Source: Pseudomonadota bacterium (GTDB lineage Bacteria > Pseudomonadota > Gammaproteobacteria > Burkholderiales > Burkholderiaceae_F). From it: a DNA stretch of 53,346 bases. A model generated the notes under the pieces. That model was not told the DNA's origin. It saw only the letters and a list, made by a program, of their open reading frames with translations, and searched no databases. The position numbers and the translations under genes are program-made. How positions within the stretch are numbered: position 1 is the stretch's first letter; the number at the start of each line of letters is the position of its first letter. Location: the NCBI GenBank assembly GCA_021838715.1, contig JAKCCX010000013.1, positions 1 to 53,346 on the forward strand. Direction: 5' to 3'. Below are positions 21,361 to 31,216 of this stretch, piece by piece.

Positions 21361-23120
21361 GGCGTCTCCCCCCGATCCGTCGCCCCGACCGCGGGCTCGC
21401 CCACAGCACCGTCGATCGCCCCGCCGGCTGCCGGTCCGGTGCCGGCGTGCGCCAGATCCGCCACCGCCGCCGCGAACACCTCGGCCCGGTGGGCGTAGTT
21501 GCGGAACATGTCGAAACTCGCGCAGGCCGGCGAGAGCAGCACGATGTCGCCGGGCTGGGCGAGACCGGCGGCCGCACGCACGGCCGCCGGCAGATCTTCC
21601 GCCCGCACGCACGCGACGCCGGTTTCCCGCACCGCATGTTCGATCTGCGGCGCGTCCCGCCCGATGCAGACCACCGCGCGCGCCGCCGCACGCACCGCAT
21701 CGGCCAGCGGCGCGAAACTCTGCCCCTTGCCGTCGCCGCCGAGGATCGCGACGATGCGCCGACCACCGGCAGCCAGGCCTTCCAGCGCGGCAACGGTCGC
21801 GCCGACGTTCGTTCCTTTGCTGTCGTCGACGTACTCCACCCCGGCCACCGTCGCGACCGTCTGGGTGCGATGGGGCTCGCCCCGGAACGCCTGCAAGGCG
21901 CGCAGTGCCGGCGCCAGCGGGCAGCCGACCGCGCGGGCCAGCGCCAACGCGGCCAACGCGTTCATGGCGTTGTGCAGACCACGCACGCCCAGCGCATCGG
22001 CGGGCATGAGGCGATGCACGAACAACGGCTCTTCGTCGAGGATCGGGGCCGGCGCCGAAGCCGCCGCCATTGCCAGTGCCGGTGCCGCCGGATCGGCACC
22101 GTCGGCGGCCGGGACCGCCGCGGGCTTGCGCCGGCGCCGGCCGGGCGGCGCGTCATCGGTGCAGGCCAGCCAAGCCAGGCCTCCCTCGCGCACGAGGCCG
22201 AACTGACCCGGCGCCGCCGGCGCATCGACACCGAAACTCGCGCCCGGCGCGACCGCGCCGTCCCGCTTCGGCCGCTTCTTCGCGCGCTTCCCCGCGGACG
22301 CCTCCGACGCCGCGGCGTCGGGTTCGGCATTCGGCCCCATCCGGCGCACGAACGGATCGTCGCGATTGACCACGGCATAGGTTTCGGGCGCGTAAATGCG
22401 CGCCTTCGACGCCGCGTACTCCTGCATCGATTCGTGCCAGTCGAGGTGATCCTGCGTGACGTTGAGCACGACCGCGGCATCGCAGGCGAGGGACCGCGTC
22501 GAGGCCAGCTGGAAGCTGGAAAGTTCCAGGACCCAGAAGTCCGGCAGCGCATCGGCATCCAGCGCGGTGCGCAAGGCGTCGAGCGCGCTGGGGGAGATGT
22601 TGCCGGCAACCGCGACGCTGCGCCCCCACCGCGCGATCATCGCCGCAACCATGCGGGTGGTGGTGGTCTTCCCGTTCGTCCCGGTGATGCCGATCAGCTT
22701 GGGCGCGTATCCGCGCTCCTGCCGCAGGTGCGCCAACGCCCGGGCGAAGAGTTCGATCTCGCCGACCGTCTCGAGGCCGGCGGCGGCCGCCGCATCGAGC
22801 AGGGCGCGCAAGGCCGGATCGCGCGGCGACAGGCCCGGGCTCACCGCGAGCAGACACGCGTCGACCGCGGACTCGACCGCAGGTTCCGTGCCGGGCCCAG
22901 CCGCTGCCGTCGGCTGCGCCGGCGGCAGCGCGGCCTGCAGCAGTTCGGCTCCGAATGCCGCCTGGCGGAACACCGCCTCGGGCACCGCGGCCTGCAGCGC
23001 GTCGCGCATCGGCGGTTGGGCACGGCTGTCGGCGACCTCGACGGCCCAGCCGTCCCGCGCAAGCCAGCGCGCCATCGCCAGCCCGCTCTCCCCCAGACCC
23101 AGGATCAGTGCGCGCTTCAT
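21357..23120 (-). CDS. murD: UDP-N-acetylmuramoyl-L-alanine--D-glutamate ligase, unusually long
   Basis: Adds D-Glu to UDP-MurNAc-L-Ala. Core motifs are intact: GLGESGLAMARWL at the start, P-loop GTNGKTTTT (147-155), ELSSFQL, NVTQDHLDWH, NAMNALAALA and DDSKGTNVGATVAAL. At 587 residues it is some 80-140 longer than typical MurD. The extra length is in three low-complexity Ala/Pro/Lys/Arg-rich stretches at about 63-84, 266-290 (including a run of basic residues, GKRAKKRPKR) and 325-362. These fall in loops of the N-terminal and central domains by my reading. It follows mraY after a 4-bp gap and overlaps ftsW by ATGA. Confidence 0.95.
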   Translation of the reverse strand: MKRALILGLGESGLAMARWLARDGWAVEVADSRAQPPMRDALQAAVPEAVFRQAAFGAELLQAALPPAQPTAAAGPGTEPAVESAVDACLLAVSPGLSPRDPALRALLDAAAAAGLETVGEIELFARALAHLRQERGYAPKLIGITGTNGKTTTTRMVAAMIARWGRSVAVAGNISPSALDALRTALDADALPDFWVLELSSFQLASTRSLACDAAVVLNVTQDHLDWHESMQEYAASKARIYAPETYAVVNRDDPFVRRMGPNAEPDAAASEASAGKRAKKRPKRDGAVAPGASFGVDAPAAPGQFGLVREGGLAWLACTDDAPPGRRRRKPAAVPAADGADPAAPALAMAAASAPAPILDEEPLFVHRLMPADALGVRGLHNAMNALAALALARAVGCPLAPALRALQAFRGEPHRTQTVATVAGVEYVDDSKGTNVGATVAALEGLAAGGRRIVAILGGDGKGQSFAPLADAVRAAARAVVCIGRDAPQIEHAVRETGVACVRAEDLPAAVRAAAGLAQPGDIVLLSPACASFDMFRNYAHRAEVFAAAVADLAHAGTGPAAGGAIDGAVGEPAVGATDRGETP

Positions 23121-23124
23121 CGTC

Positions 23125-24279
23125 TCACCGGATCTTCAAGGTGGAAAGGCCGATCAGCACCAGCATCATGCTGATGATCCAGAACCGCACGACGACCTGG
23201 GTCTCCTTCCAGCCCGACAGCTCGAAATGATGGTGCAGGGGTGCCATGCGGAAGATGCGCTTGCCGCCGCTCCAGCGGAAATACGCCACCTGCAGCATCA
23301 CCGATACGGTTTCCGCGACGAACACCCCGCCCATGATGAACAGCACGATCTCCTGGCGCGCCACCACCGCGATCGTCCCCAGCGCACCGCCCAGCGCGAG
23401 CGCGCCCACGTCCCCCATGAAGACCTGGGCCGGGTAGGCGTTGAACCAGAGAAACGCGAGGCCGGCGCCGGCGATCGCACCGCAGACCACCACCAGTTCG
23501 CCCGCCCCGGGGACATAGGGAAACAGCAGATAGTGCGCAAAATCCGCGCGGCCGACGACATAGGCGAAGACCCCCAGCGCCGCGCCGATCATCACGGTCG
23601 GCATGATCGCCAGACCGTCGAGCCCGTCGGTGAGATTCACCGCGTTGCTCGCGCCGACGATCACGAAATAGGACAGCACCGCGAATCCCACCACCCCCAT
23701 CGGATAGGCGAAGTGCTTGAAAAACGGCACGATGAGATCCGAGCGCGCGGGCAGCGCGAGCACGAATCCGTCGGCGACCCACTGATGGACCAGCGGCAGC
23801 ATCTGCGCGCTCGACGGGGCGGCGACGGCGAACGCCAGGTAGACGGATGCGGTGACGCCGACCAGCGACTGCCAGAAATATTTCTCGCGTGCGGGCATGC
23901 CCTTGGGATCGCGGTGGACCACCTTGCGGTAATCGTCGACCCAGCCGATCGCCCCGAACGCCAGCGTCACCGCAAGCACCACCCAGATGAACCGGTTGGC
24001 CAGATCGGCCCACAGCAGCGTCGTGACCGCGATCGACAGCAGGATCAGTGCGCCCCCCATCGTCGGCGTTCCCGACTTGACCAGATGCGACTGCGGACCG
24101 TCGTCGCGCACGGCCTGGCCGATCTTCATCCGGGTGAGTTTGCGGATCACTGCGGGCCCCGCCGCCAGTCCGATGATCAGCGAGGTCGCCATCGCCAGCA
24201 CGGCGCGCAGGGTCAGATATCCGAACACGTTGAACGCGCGGATATCGTGGGACAGCCACTGGAACAATTCCTTAAGCAT
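23125..24279 (-). CDS. mraY: Phospho-N-acetylmuramoyl-pentapeptide transferase MraY
   Basis: Integral membrane enzyme that makes lipid I from UDP-MurNAc-pentapeptide and undecaprenyl phosphate. The 384 residues have about ten helices and the active-site motifs [39 protein letters not shown] and MAPLHHHFE. Start ATG at 24279 gives the usual MLKELFQWL; it overlaps the end of murF by 8 bp. An upstream in-frame ATG at 24309 is rejected by homology. Confidence 0.98.
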   Translation of the reverse strand: MLKELFQWLSHDIRAFNVFGYLTLRAVLAMATSLIIGLAAGPAVIRKLTRMKIGQAVRDDGPQSHLVKSGTPTMGGALILLSIAVTTLLWADLANRFIWVVLAVTLAFGAIGWVDDYRKVVHRDPKGMPAREKYFWQSLVGVTASVYLAFAVAAPSSAQMLPLVHQWVADGFVLALPARSDLIVPFFKHFAYPMGVVGFAVLSYFVIVGASNAVNLTDGLDGLAIMPTVMIGAALGVFAYVVGRADFAHYLLFPYVPGAGELVVVCGAIAGAGLAFLWFNAYPAQVFMGDVGALALGGALGTIAVVARQEIVLFIMGGVFVAETVSVMLQVAYFRWSGGKRIFRMAPLHHHFELSGWKETQVVVRFWIISMMLVLIGLSTLKIR

Positions 24280-25777
24280 GCGGATCCGACTCGACGGAAA
24301 GTGGCGCATCAGAGCGGCCGTTGGGATGCGCGTCAGGACGACGCAGGGCCGCCACCACGCGCTCCATGTGCATGAACCGCGACCCCTTCACCAGGAAGGT
24401 CCGGTGGTCTCCCGTGAGCGCGATCGCCGCGGCATTGAGGTCTTCGACCGCGCCGAAATGCGCCCCGCCCTCGCCGAAGGCCGTGACCGCCTCGCGCGCC
24501 AGTTCGCCCAGCGCCAACAGGTGATCGACTCCCCGCGCACGCGCATAGGCGCCGACCTCGCGATGGAATTCGACGCCGCGCGCCCCGGTTTCCCCCATGT
24601 CGCCCAGGATCAGGATCCGGGCGGGGCTTTGCGCGGCGCCGCGCGCCGCGCCACCCGGCTGCCCGGCGAGGAGTTCGATCGCCGCGCGCACGGAATCCGG
24701 GTTGGCGTTGTAGGAATCGTCGATGAGCGTCGCGCCGTTGCGCCCCGCCAGCACCACGCCGCGTCCGGCGACCGGCCGGAATGCCGACAGCCCCCGTTCG
24801 ATCGCCGCCGGCGCGATGCCGATCGCCAGACCGGCCGCCGCCGCCGCAAGGGCGTTGCGGGCGTTGTGTTTGCCGACCGTGGCCAGTTCCGCGGTGATTT
24901 CGCCCCAAGGCGAAGCGACCTCCAGGAGACTGCCGTGGGCCGCGGCGCAGACGCGCGCGGCGATCCGCACCCGCAGCCCCCGCGATCGCGCCGCGGCCGC
25001 CATCTCGTCGGCATCCCGGGCGATCGCGAACTCGATCGTCGGCCGTTCCGCGGCAAGTTCGCGCCAGATCGGCGCGCAGGCATCATCGCCCGGGAACACC
25101 GCCGTGCCGCCTGCCGGCAGCCCCGCGATCGCCGCCCCGTTCTCGCGGGCGGTCGCCTCGACGGAGTCGAGAAACTCCTGGTGTTCGCGCTGGGCGTTGG
25201 TCACCAGGGTCACCGTCGGCCGCGCCCACCGGCAAAGAACGTCGATCTCGCCCGGGTGATTCATCCCCAGCTCCAGCACGACCGCGCGATGGACGGAATC
25301 GAGTTCGAGCAGCATCAGGGGGACGCCGACCTCATTGTTGCGGTTGCCGCGGGTCGCGAACCAGGCGGGCCTCCCGTCGCGCTCGCCATACGCGTGCGCG
25401 AGGATCGACGCGATCATCTGCGTCGTCGTCGTCTTGCCGTTGCTGCCCACGACCGCGATCAGCGGCACCGCGAAGCGGTCGCGCCAATGCGCCGCGATCG
25501 CACCCAGTGCACGACGCGTGTCGGACACGACGAGTTGCGGCATCGGCAACGGCAACGCCCGCTCCACCAGCAGCGCCGCGGCGCCGCGGCGGCCGGCATC
25601 CGCGGCGAAATCATGGCCATCGAAGCGCTCGCCGCGCAAAGCCACATAGATCGCACCCGGGGAAATGGTCCGCGTGTCGATCGAGACTCCCGTGACGAGG
25701 GTCTCGGCGTCGCCGATGATCTGCGCGGCGAACCCGGCGGATTGCAGGGCCGCGAGCCAGGGTGCGAGGCGCATCAT
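24272..25777 (-). CDS. murF: UDP-MurNAc-tripeptide--D-alanyl-D-alanine ligase
   Basis: Adds D-Ala-D-Ala to the tripeptide precursor. The 501-residue protein carries [17 protein letters not shown], the P-loop [54 protein letters not shown] and LGDMGETG in family order. Start ATG at 25777 (MMRLAPWL) overlaps the murE stop by ATGA. Lengthy upstream open sequence in the same frame lacks similarity. Confidence 0.97.
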   Translation of the reverse strand: MMRLAPWLAALQSAGFAAQIIGDAETLVTGVSIDTRTISPGAIYVALRGERFDGHDFAADAGRRGAAALLVERALPLPMPQLVVSDTRRALGAIAAHWRDRFAVPLIAVVGSNGKTTTTQMIASILAHAYGERDGRPAWFATRGNRNNEVGVPLMLLELDSVHRAVVLELGMNHPGEIDVLCRWARPTVTLVTNAQREHQEFLDSVEATARENGAAIAGLPAGGTAVFPGDDACAPIWRELAAERPTIEFAIARDADEMAAAARSRGLRVRIAARVCAAAHGSLLEVASPWGEITAELATVGKHNARNALAAAAAGLAIGIAPAAIERGLSAFRPVAGRGVVLAGRNGATLIDDSYNANPDSVRAAIELLAGQPGGAARGAAQSPARILILGDMGETGARGVEFHREVGAYARARGVDHLLALGELAREAVTAFGEGGAHFGAVEDLNAAAIALTGDHRTFLVKGSRFMHMERVVAALRRPDAHPNGRSDAPLSVESDPHA

Positions 25778-27363
25778 CCGGGCTGCTCCCCGACCGAAGC
25801 CCGCGCCGCCAGCGCGGCACCCGCCGTTTCGAGATCGGAAAACGGCAGGCGCCGGCCGCCGATCTCCTGGTAATCCTCGTGGCCCTTTCCCGCAATCAGG
25901 ACCACGTCGCAAGGCTGCGCGGCGCGGATCGCGGCGTCGATCGCGGCGGCACGATCGAGGTCGCGCGACAGCGGCGTCCCCGGCGCGACGCCGGCGGCGA
26001 TCTCGTCGAGGATGCGCCCGGGATCTTCCCCGCGCGGGTTGTCGCTGGTCAGCACCACCACGTCGGCGCCGCGCGATGCGGCAGCGCCCATCAACGGGCG
26101 CTTGCCGCGGTCGCGATCGCCGCCCGCGCCGAACACGATCCGGAGCCGCCCCGAACGCACCTGGGCGAGCGGCCGCAGCGCGTGCAGGGCCTTCGCGATT
26201 GCGTCCGGCGTGTGGGCGTAATCGACCACCACCAGGGGCGCGGCGGCGCCGGCGTCGACGAACTGCATGCGGCCGGGCGGGGGGCGCAAGCCGCTCAGCG
26301 CCTCGGCGACGAACGTCAGGGGCAGTTCGCAGGCCAGCAGCACGCCGGCCACGCCCAGCAGATTGGCGACGTTGAAATCTCCGACCAGGGCCGTCGTGAC
26401 GACCGCATCTTCGACGGTCGCCGCCTTGCCCGGCTCCGTGCGTCGGCAGTGGATCCGGAAGCGCAGGCCGGCACCATGGTGCGAGATGTCCTCGGCGCTC
26501 AGCGAGGCGGCCAGGCCGTGCATGACGACGTGTTCCTCCCGGGTGCCGAAACCCGTCACCCGCGACCCGCGATGCACCAGCTCCGCCGCGATGCGACGGC
26601 CGAACTCGTCGTCGAGGTTGAGCACGGCGTGCGACAGCGTCGGCCAGTGCAGGAAGCGGCGCTTTGCCGCCGCATACGATTCCATGTCGCCGTGGTAGTC
26701 GAGATGATCCCGGGTCAGATTGGTGAACAGGCCGATGTCGAAGGGCGTGCCGTCGATGCGACGCTGATCGACGCCGATCGAAGAAACCTCCATCGCCACC
26801 GCCCGCGCGCCGCCGTCGAGCAGGTCGCGCAACGTGCGCTGCAGACCGGCGGCGTCGGGTGTGGTGAGCTGGGATCCTTCCATATGCAGGTCACCCGGAA
26901 AGCCGCAGCCCAGGGTGCCGATCATTCCGCAGTGACGCCCGGCGCGCTCGAGGCATTGCGCGATCCACTGGCAACTCGAGGTCTTGCCATTGGTACCGGT
27001 CACGCCCACCATCAGCATGCGATCGCCCGGATGATCGTAGAACTCGGCCGCGATCGCGCCCAGCATGCCGGCGAGCCCGGCCACCGGCATGCGCCGGTCG
27101 CCGGCCGGCGATCCGCAGCGCGGCTCCGACGCCGCGGCCCCGGCCAGCGCGGCGTCGGGCGTCTCGTCGACCAGCACGGCGACCGCCCCCTGGGCGAAAG
27201 CGTGTTCGATGTACCGCCGCCCGTCGATGTTGCGGCCGCGCAGCGCGACGAACACGTCGCCCGCCGCCACCGCGCGGCTGTCGACCCGCAGGTGGGCGTC
27301 CGCCGACGCGTACTGACGCATCCAGTCGGCAACGGCGCGGGGGATCGATGTCGCGGTGCGCAT
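25774..27363 (-). CDS. murE: UDP-MurNAc-L-Ala-D-Glu--meso-diaminopimelate ligase
   Basis: Adds the third residue of the stem peptide. The 529 residues contain DSRAVAAGDVFVALRG, the P-loop GTNGKTSS, EVSSIGVDQ, NLTRDHLDYHG, DYAHTPDA and KGHEDYQ. The DNPR motif (SDNPRGEDP) indicates meso-diaminopimelate rather than lysine, so the wall is the Gram-negative DAP type. It starts one base after the ftsI stop and overlaps murF by ATGA. Confidence 0.97.
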   Translation of the reverse strand: MRTATSIPRAVADWMRQYASADAHLRVDSRAVAAGDVFVALRGRNIDGRRYIEHAFAQGAVAVLVDETPDAALAGAAASEPRCGSPAGDRRMPVAGLAGMLGAIAAEFYDHPGDRMLMVGVTGTNGKTSSCQWIAQCLERAGRHCGMIGTLGCGFPGDLHMEGSQLTTPDAAGLQRTLRDLLDGGARAVAMEVSSIGVDQRRIDGTPFDIGLFTNLTRDHLDYHGDMESYAAAKRRFLHWPTLSHAVLNLDDEFGRRIAAELVHRGSRVTGFGTREEHVVMHGLAASLSAEDISHHGAGLRFRIHCRRTEPGKAATVEDAVVTTALVGDFNVANLLGVAGVLLACELPLTFVAEALSGLRPPPGRMQFVDAGAAAPLVVVDYAHTPDAIAKALHALRPLAQVRSGRLRIVFGAGGDRDRGKRPLMGAAASRGADVVVLTSDNPRGEDPGRILDEIAAGVAPGTPLSRDLDRAAAIDAAIRAAQPCDVVLIAGKGHEDYQEIGGRRLPFSDLETAGAALAARASVGEQPG

Positions 27364-27364
27364 G

Positions 27365-29080
27365 TCAGCTCACCCCTCCGTTGCGAGCGGCTTCGATCGG
27401 TTCATCCGGCGGAACCTGCATCGCGCGCAGCGCGCCCGCGGCAATCGCCGCAAACGCCGGTGCGGCGACCTCGCCGCCGTAGATATGACCATTGCCCGGG
27501 GAGTCGACCATCACCGCGACGACGACGCGCGGATCGGACGCCGGCGCCAACCCGACGAACGACGCGACGTAGTCCCGCGTGTAGCGGCCGTTCGCGATCT
27601 TGCGCGCGGTGCCTGTCTTCCCCGCCACGCGATAACCAGGAATCCGCGCCTTGGGCGCCGTGCCTTGATCGCTGGTGACGAGTTCGAGCATGTGCCGCAT
27701 CTTGGCCACGATGTCCGGCCGCAATACCTGGACCCCCACCGGCGGCGTATCGCGGCGCAGCACGGACACCGGGACGATGTCGCCGTGGCGGGCGAAGACG
27801 AGATAGGCATGCGCCAGCTGCAGCAGCGACACGGATACGCCGTAGCCATAGGCGATGGTCGCCTGCTCGACCGGGTGCCAGGTTCCCGGCGGACGCAGAC
27901 GGCCGGCCACCGCGCCCGGCAGATGGGCATGCGGCACCTGCCCGAAGCCGACGGCGGTCAAGGTTTCCCAGAGCGCGCGAGGCTGCATCCGCAAGGCGAT
28001 CTTGGCGGTGCCGACGTTGCTGGACTTCTCCAGCACCTGGGCCACGCTGAGGATCTCGTCGTGGCGCTCGGCGTCCCGAATGGTGTGGCCGCCGAGACGG
28101 AACGTGCCGTTGCCGGTATCGATCAGCGTCGTCGGCCGCACGATGCCGTCCTGGATCGCGGTGGCGATCGAGAAGGGCTTCATCGTCGAGCCCGGCTCGA
28201 ACGTGTCGGTGACCGCACGGTCGCGGATGGCGTCGGGCCGCATGCGCGCTCGATGGGCCGGATCGAAGTCGGGCCAGTTCGCCAGGGCGAGCAGCTCCCC
28301 GGTGCGCGCGTCGAGCACGACAGCCGCCGCGGCCTTGGCCGCGTTCGCCTGCACCGCCTGCGCGATGGCCGCGTGGGCGATGTACTGGATCCGGTCGTCG
28401 ATCGCGAGCGAAATGTTGCCGCCCTGCTCCGGGCGATGCAGCCAATCGTCTTCGATCGTGTTGCCGAGCTTGTCCTCGATGATGTGATGCAGCCCCGGAT
28501 GGCCGCGCAGCACCTCCTCGTACTCGCGCTCGACCCCTTCCTGGCCGCGGCCGTCGACGCCGGTGAATCCCAGCAGCTGGCTGGTCACCGGCCCTTCGGG
28601 ATATTGACGACGATATTCGCGCGCGGCATGGACCCCGGGGATCCGCAGGGCGGCAATCTTCTTCGCGACCGCCGGATCGAGCTGGCGGCGCAGATAGACG
28701 AATGCGCGATCGCTCTCGGACACGCGACGATCGAGATCGGCCACCCGCATCCCGAGCAGACGGGCGAGTTCCGCACGCTCGTGCGGATCGGCGTCGAAAT
28801 CCGCGGGATTGGCCCAGATGGCGCGCGCCGGCACCGACGACGCGAGCACGACGCCGTTGCGGTCGTAGATCGAACCGCGGGTGGCCGCCTCCGACAGCGT
28901 GCGGGCGTAGCGGGCCTCGCCCTGCTTCTGGAGAAATCCGGTATTCCATCCGCCCTGGAGATAGCCCACCCGCACGACCAGCGCGCCGTAGGCGCAGAAC
29001 AGGCCGAACAGCAGCAGCTTCGACCGTCCCGCCGGCAGACGGACCGCGAGCGGATCCCTGCGTACGCGTGCGGTCTTCAC
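27365..29080 (-). CDS. ftsI: Division-specific transpeptidase FtsI (PBP3)
   Basis: Class B penicillin-binding protein that cross-links septal peptidoglycan with FtsW. The 571 residues comprise a short cytoplasmic tail, one membrane helix at about 21-40, a dimerisation domain beginning RGSIYDRNGVVLASS, and the transpeptidase domain with STMKPF (active Ser), KSSN and KTGTARK. It overlaps ftsL by ATGA upstream and is one base from murE. Confidence 0.98.
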   Translation of the reverse strand: MKTARVRRDPLAVRLPAGRSKLLLFGLFCAYGALVVRVGYLQGGWNTGFLQKQGEARYARTLSEAATRGSIYDRNGVVLASSVPARAIWANPADFDADPHERAELARLLGMRVADLDRRVSESDRAFVYLRRQLDPAVAKKIAALRIPGVHAAREYRRQYPEGPVTSQLLGFTGVDGRGQEGVEREYEEVLRGHPGLHHIIEDKLGNTIEDDWLHRPEQGGNISLAIDDRIQYIAHAAIAQAVQANAAKAAAAVVLDARTGELLALANWPDFDPAHRARMRPDAIRDRAVTDTFEPGSTMKPFSIATAIQDGIVRPTTLIDTGNGTFRLGGHTIRDAERHDEILSVAQVLEKSSNVGTAKIALRMQPRALWETLTAVGFGQVPHAHLPGAVAGRLRPPGTWHPVEQATIAYGYGVSVSLLQLAHAYLVFARHGDIVPVSVLRRDTPPVGVQVLRPDIVAKMRHMLELVTSDQGTAPKARIPGYRVAGKTGTARKIANGRYTRDYVASFVGLAPASDPRVVVAVMVDSPGNGHIYGGEVAAPAFAAIAAGALRAMQVPPDEPIEAARNGGVS

Positions 29081-29379
29081 CGCGCCTCCCCGGATCGGAC
29101 TGCGCCGCCCGCCGACGGCGGAACCGGCAGCAGGGCGATGTCGGCCGGCGTGATCGGCCGCATGCCCAGCCGCTCCGCCGCCGCGGCAACGACCGCCGGC
29201 TGCGACGCCTGGCCCAGTTGCACGCGCAACTGGGTTTGATCCGCGGTGAGGTTGCGGGTTTCCTGGCGCGCCAACTCGATCCGCGCGAACAACTCCCGGG
29301 TGCGGTATTGCGACGTGACGAGCGCAAGCGCGCTCGTCACGAGCAGCGCCGCCAGAACGGGAACGGCGAAACGCATCAT
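29077..29379 (-). CDS. ftsL: Cell division protein FtsL
   Basis: Small bitopic protein of the FtsQLB complex. The 100-residue form has one membrane helix near the start (VPVLAALLVTSALALVTS) and a periplasmic leucine-zipper-like coiled coil (RELFARIELARQETRNLTAD), followed by the AERLGMRPITPADI segment seen in betaproteobacterial FtsL. Start at 29379 gives an ATGA overlap with rsmH; an in-frame ATG at 29391 is the alternative. The call rests mostly on position and topology, as FtsL is poorly conserved. Confidence 0.93.
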   Translation of the reverse strand: MMRFAVPVLAALLVTSALALVTSQYRTRELFARIELARQETRNLTADQTQLRVQLGQASQPAVVAAAAERLGMRPITPADIALLPVPPSAGGAVRSGEAR

Positions 29380-30368
29380 GGCGCGCCCCAAGGAACCTCG
29401 GTGCGCTCCGCGACGCGCAGCAGCGCGGAGCGCGCGCGCGGGTTCACCGCCACCTCCTCGGCGCCCGGCGCGATGCGCGCCAGGACATGCAGCCGCGGCT
29501 GCGGCATCTGCGCCTCGCGCAACGGCATCCTGGCAAATGCGCGCTCCGGATGGGCGTGCTCGGCGAAGAACCGCTTGACGATGCGGTCTTCGAGCGAATG
29601 GAAACTGATGACCGCCAGGCGTCCGGTCGGCGCCAGCACGGTCAGGGAGTCAGCGAGGACCAAGTTCAGTTCCTCGAGCTCTTGATTGACGAAAATCCGT
29701 ATAGCCTGAAACGTGCGCGTCGCGGGATGCTGAAGCGGGTCCTTGCGGCTTTTTCCGGGGACCGCGCCGGCCACGAGCGCGGCCAATTCGGCAGTGGTCC
29801 GCAGCGGACGTCCCTGCTCCCGGCGAGCCACAACCGCCTTTGCAATCGCTGGAGCAAACCGCTCGTCGCCATATTCACGCAGCACCCGCGCCAGATCGCC
29901 GACCGACACCTGTTCGAGCCACTGCGCCGCGGAACGGCCGTGCGCCGGATTCATCCGCATGTCGAGCGGGCCGTCCGCCCGCAACGAAAAGCCCCGCCGT
30001 GGATCGTCGATCTGCGGCGAAGACACCCCCAGATCGATCAGCAGACCCTGGATCCGCGCGATCCCCCGCTCGGCCAGGACCGCGCGCAGACGGGAAAACT
30101 CCGACGGCGCGAAGCTGAAGCGGGGATCGTTCCATGCCGCCGCCAGGGCAGCCGCGCAGGCGGCGGCTTCCGGATCCCGATCCAGCGCGAGCAGGCGCCC
30201 ACGCGGAGACAAACGATCGAGGATCCGCCGCGCATGCCCGCCCCGGCCGAACGTCGCATCCACGTAGATGCCGTCCGGATCGGAAACCAGTTGCGCAACG
30301 GCTTCCGCGGCGAGCACCGGAATGTGCTCCCGCGCCTCGGGAGGAGACGAACCGCGAAGATTGTTCAT
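29376..30368 (-). CDS. rsmH: 16S rRNA (cytosine-1402-N4)-methyltransferase RsmH
   Basis: SAM-dependent methyltransferase, formerly MraW. The 330 residues show HIPVLAAEAVAQL, the SAM loop DATFGRGGHAR, LLIDLGVSSPQID, the substrate region GFSLRADGPLDMRM, FQAIRIFVNQELEEL and the terminal ISFHSLEDRIVK with NPRARSA. Start ATG at 30368 lies 22 bp after the mraZ stop. Confidence 0.98.
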   Translation of the reverse strand: MNNLRGSSPPEAREHIPVLAAEAVAQLVSDPDGIYVDATFGRGGHARRILDRLSPRGRLLALDRDPEAAACAAALAAAWNDPRFSFAPSEFSRLRAVLAERGIARIQGLLIDLGVSSPQIDDPRRGFSLRADGPLDMRMNPAHGRSAAQWLEQVSVGDLARVLREYGDERFAPAIAKAVVARREQGRPLRTTAELAALVAGAVPGKSRKDPLQHPATRTFQAIRIFVNQELEELNLVLADSLTVLAPTGRLAVISFHSLEDRIVKRFFAEHAHPERAFARMPLREAQMPQPRLHVLARIAPGAEEVAVNPRARSALLRVAERTEVPWGAP

Positions 30369-30390
30369 GCATACGCACCATGCGCGACCG

Positions 30391-30819
30391 TCAGAAGGAA
30401 AACCCCGCCGCCGCGTCCGGCAGCCCACCGGCGAGATCGCGCTCCTCCGTCTGCCGCAACCGCTCCGGATCCCACAACTCGAAATGCTCCCCCATGCCGA
30501 CGACCGACACCTCCCGCTGCAACGCGGCGTCCTCGCGCAGCGTCGCCGGGACGAGGACGCGGCCGGCGCTGTCGAGCTCGACATCGGTCGCGCTGCCCAG
30601 CAGCAGACGCTGCAGGCCTCGCGCGGAGTACGGCATCTGCGCCAACTCGTCGCGCTTGCGCTCCCATTTCGGGCGGGGGTACAGCAGCAGGCAGCCGTCC
30701 GGATGGCGCGTCAGGGTCATCCGCCCGCCGCAGTCGGCCAGCAGCTGATCGCGATGCCGCGCGGGCATCGAGATGCGACCCTTGGGGTCCAGCGCCAATC
30801 GGGACGTTCCCTGAAACAC
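30391..30819 (-). CDS. mraZ: Transcriptional regulator MraZ
   Basis: AbrB-fold ring-forming DNA-binding protein that represses its own dcw operon. The 142 residues have the two DXXXR motifs, DPKGR at about 11-15 and DSAGR at about 83-87, each in a swapped-hairpin repeat. The start is a GTG giving MFQGTSRLALDPKGR; no Shine-Dalgarno sequence is visible ahead of it. Its probable operator, three TGGGA-like boxes, is 70 bp upstream. It heads the dcw cluster. Confidence 0.97.
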   Translation of the reverse strand: MFQGTSRLALDPKGRISMPARHRDQLLADCGGRMTLTRHPDGCLLLYPRPKWERKRDELAQMPYSARGLQRLLLGSATDVELDSAGRVLVPATLREDAALQREVSVVGMGEHFELWDPERLRQTEERDLAGGLPDAAAGFSF

Positions 30820-30860
30820 GATTTTTGTAATGCGGACTTCAAGAGCTACGCAAAATCAAC

Positions 30861-30888
30861 ATGTTACATCGATAGTGCGCGCTCACAA
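30861..30888 (-). promoter_or_regulatory. Candidate sigma70 promoter of mraZ / dcw operon
   Basis: On the minus strand TTGTGA (30883-30888) and TAACAT (30861-30866) are separated by 16 bp, each matching four of six consensus positions. The pair lies 41 bp upstream of the mraZ GTG and directly abuts the MraZ boxes, so a bound repressor would overlap or touch the -35 element. Inferred from position and weak consensus. Confidence 0.45.
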
Positions 30889-30913
30889 ATCCACAATCTC
30901 CCACTTTTTCCCA
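30889..30913 (-). promoter_or_regulatory. MraZ operator: three TGGGA-type boxes at 10-bp spacing
   Basis: On the minus strand the boxes are TGGGA (30909-30913), TGGGA (30899-30903) and TGGAT (30889-30893). They are separated by 5-bp spacers, which gives one box per helical turn. This is the arrangement known for MraZ binding sites upstream of mraZ in other bacteria. It predicts autorepression of the whole cluster. Confidence 0.85.
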
Positions 30914-31216
30914 CTGGAGTGCGAATGTAGAGCAAAGCACGCTCCGCGGTCAAGGCAAAAAGGGGGGATTTCTCAATCGGCGCAATGGGTTAGCGCACGG
31001 AATACACCGGGATTCGCGCATAAAAACGCTGCCCGATGAATGGGTTATGCGTCGCTATGAAAGTGGACTATCAAGAGATGCCGCAACGCGGGCAGCTGGC
31101 GGACGGAACCCGCGGAACACAGCTTCCAAAATGCAAGGCAAATGCACCGGCCTGCGGGGTCCGCCCGACCGCGCGAATGGGGAAACCGGACACATCGAGG
31201 GATGACGGGGAAAGAA
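30914..31216. other. 303-bp intergenic region with no recognised feature
   Basis: Lies between the MraZ operator and the 3' end of the RNase P RNA gene. Small open frames exist on both strands but none shows a family motif, a ribosome site or codon bias like the neighbours. Base composition is somewhat more AT-rich near 30990-31080 than in the genes around it. I see no tRNA, clear terminator or repeat here. Confidence 0.6.
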
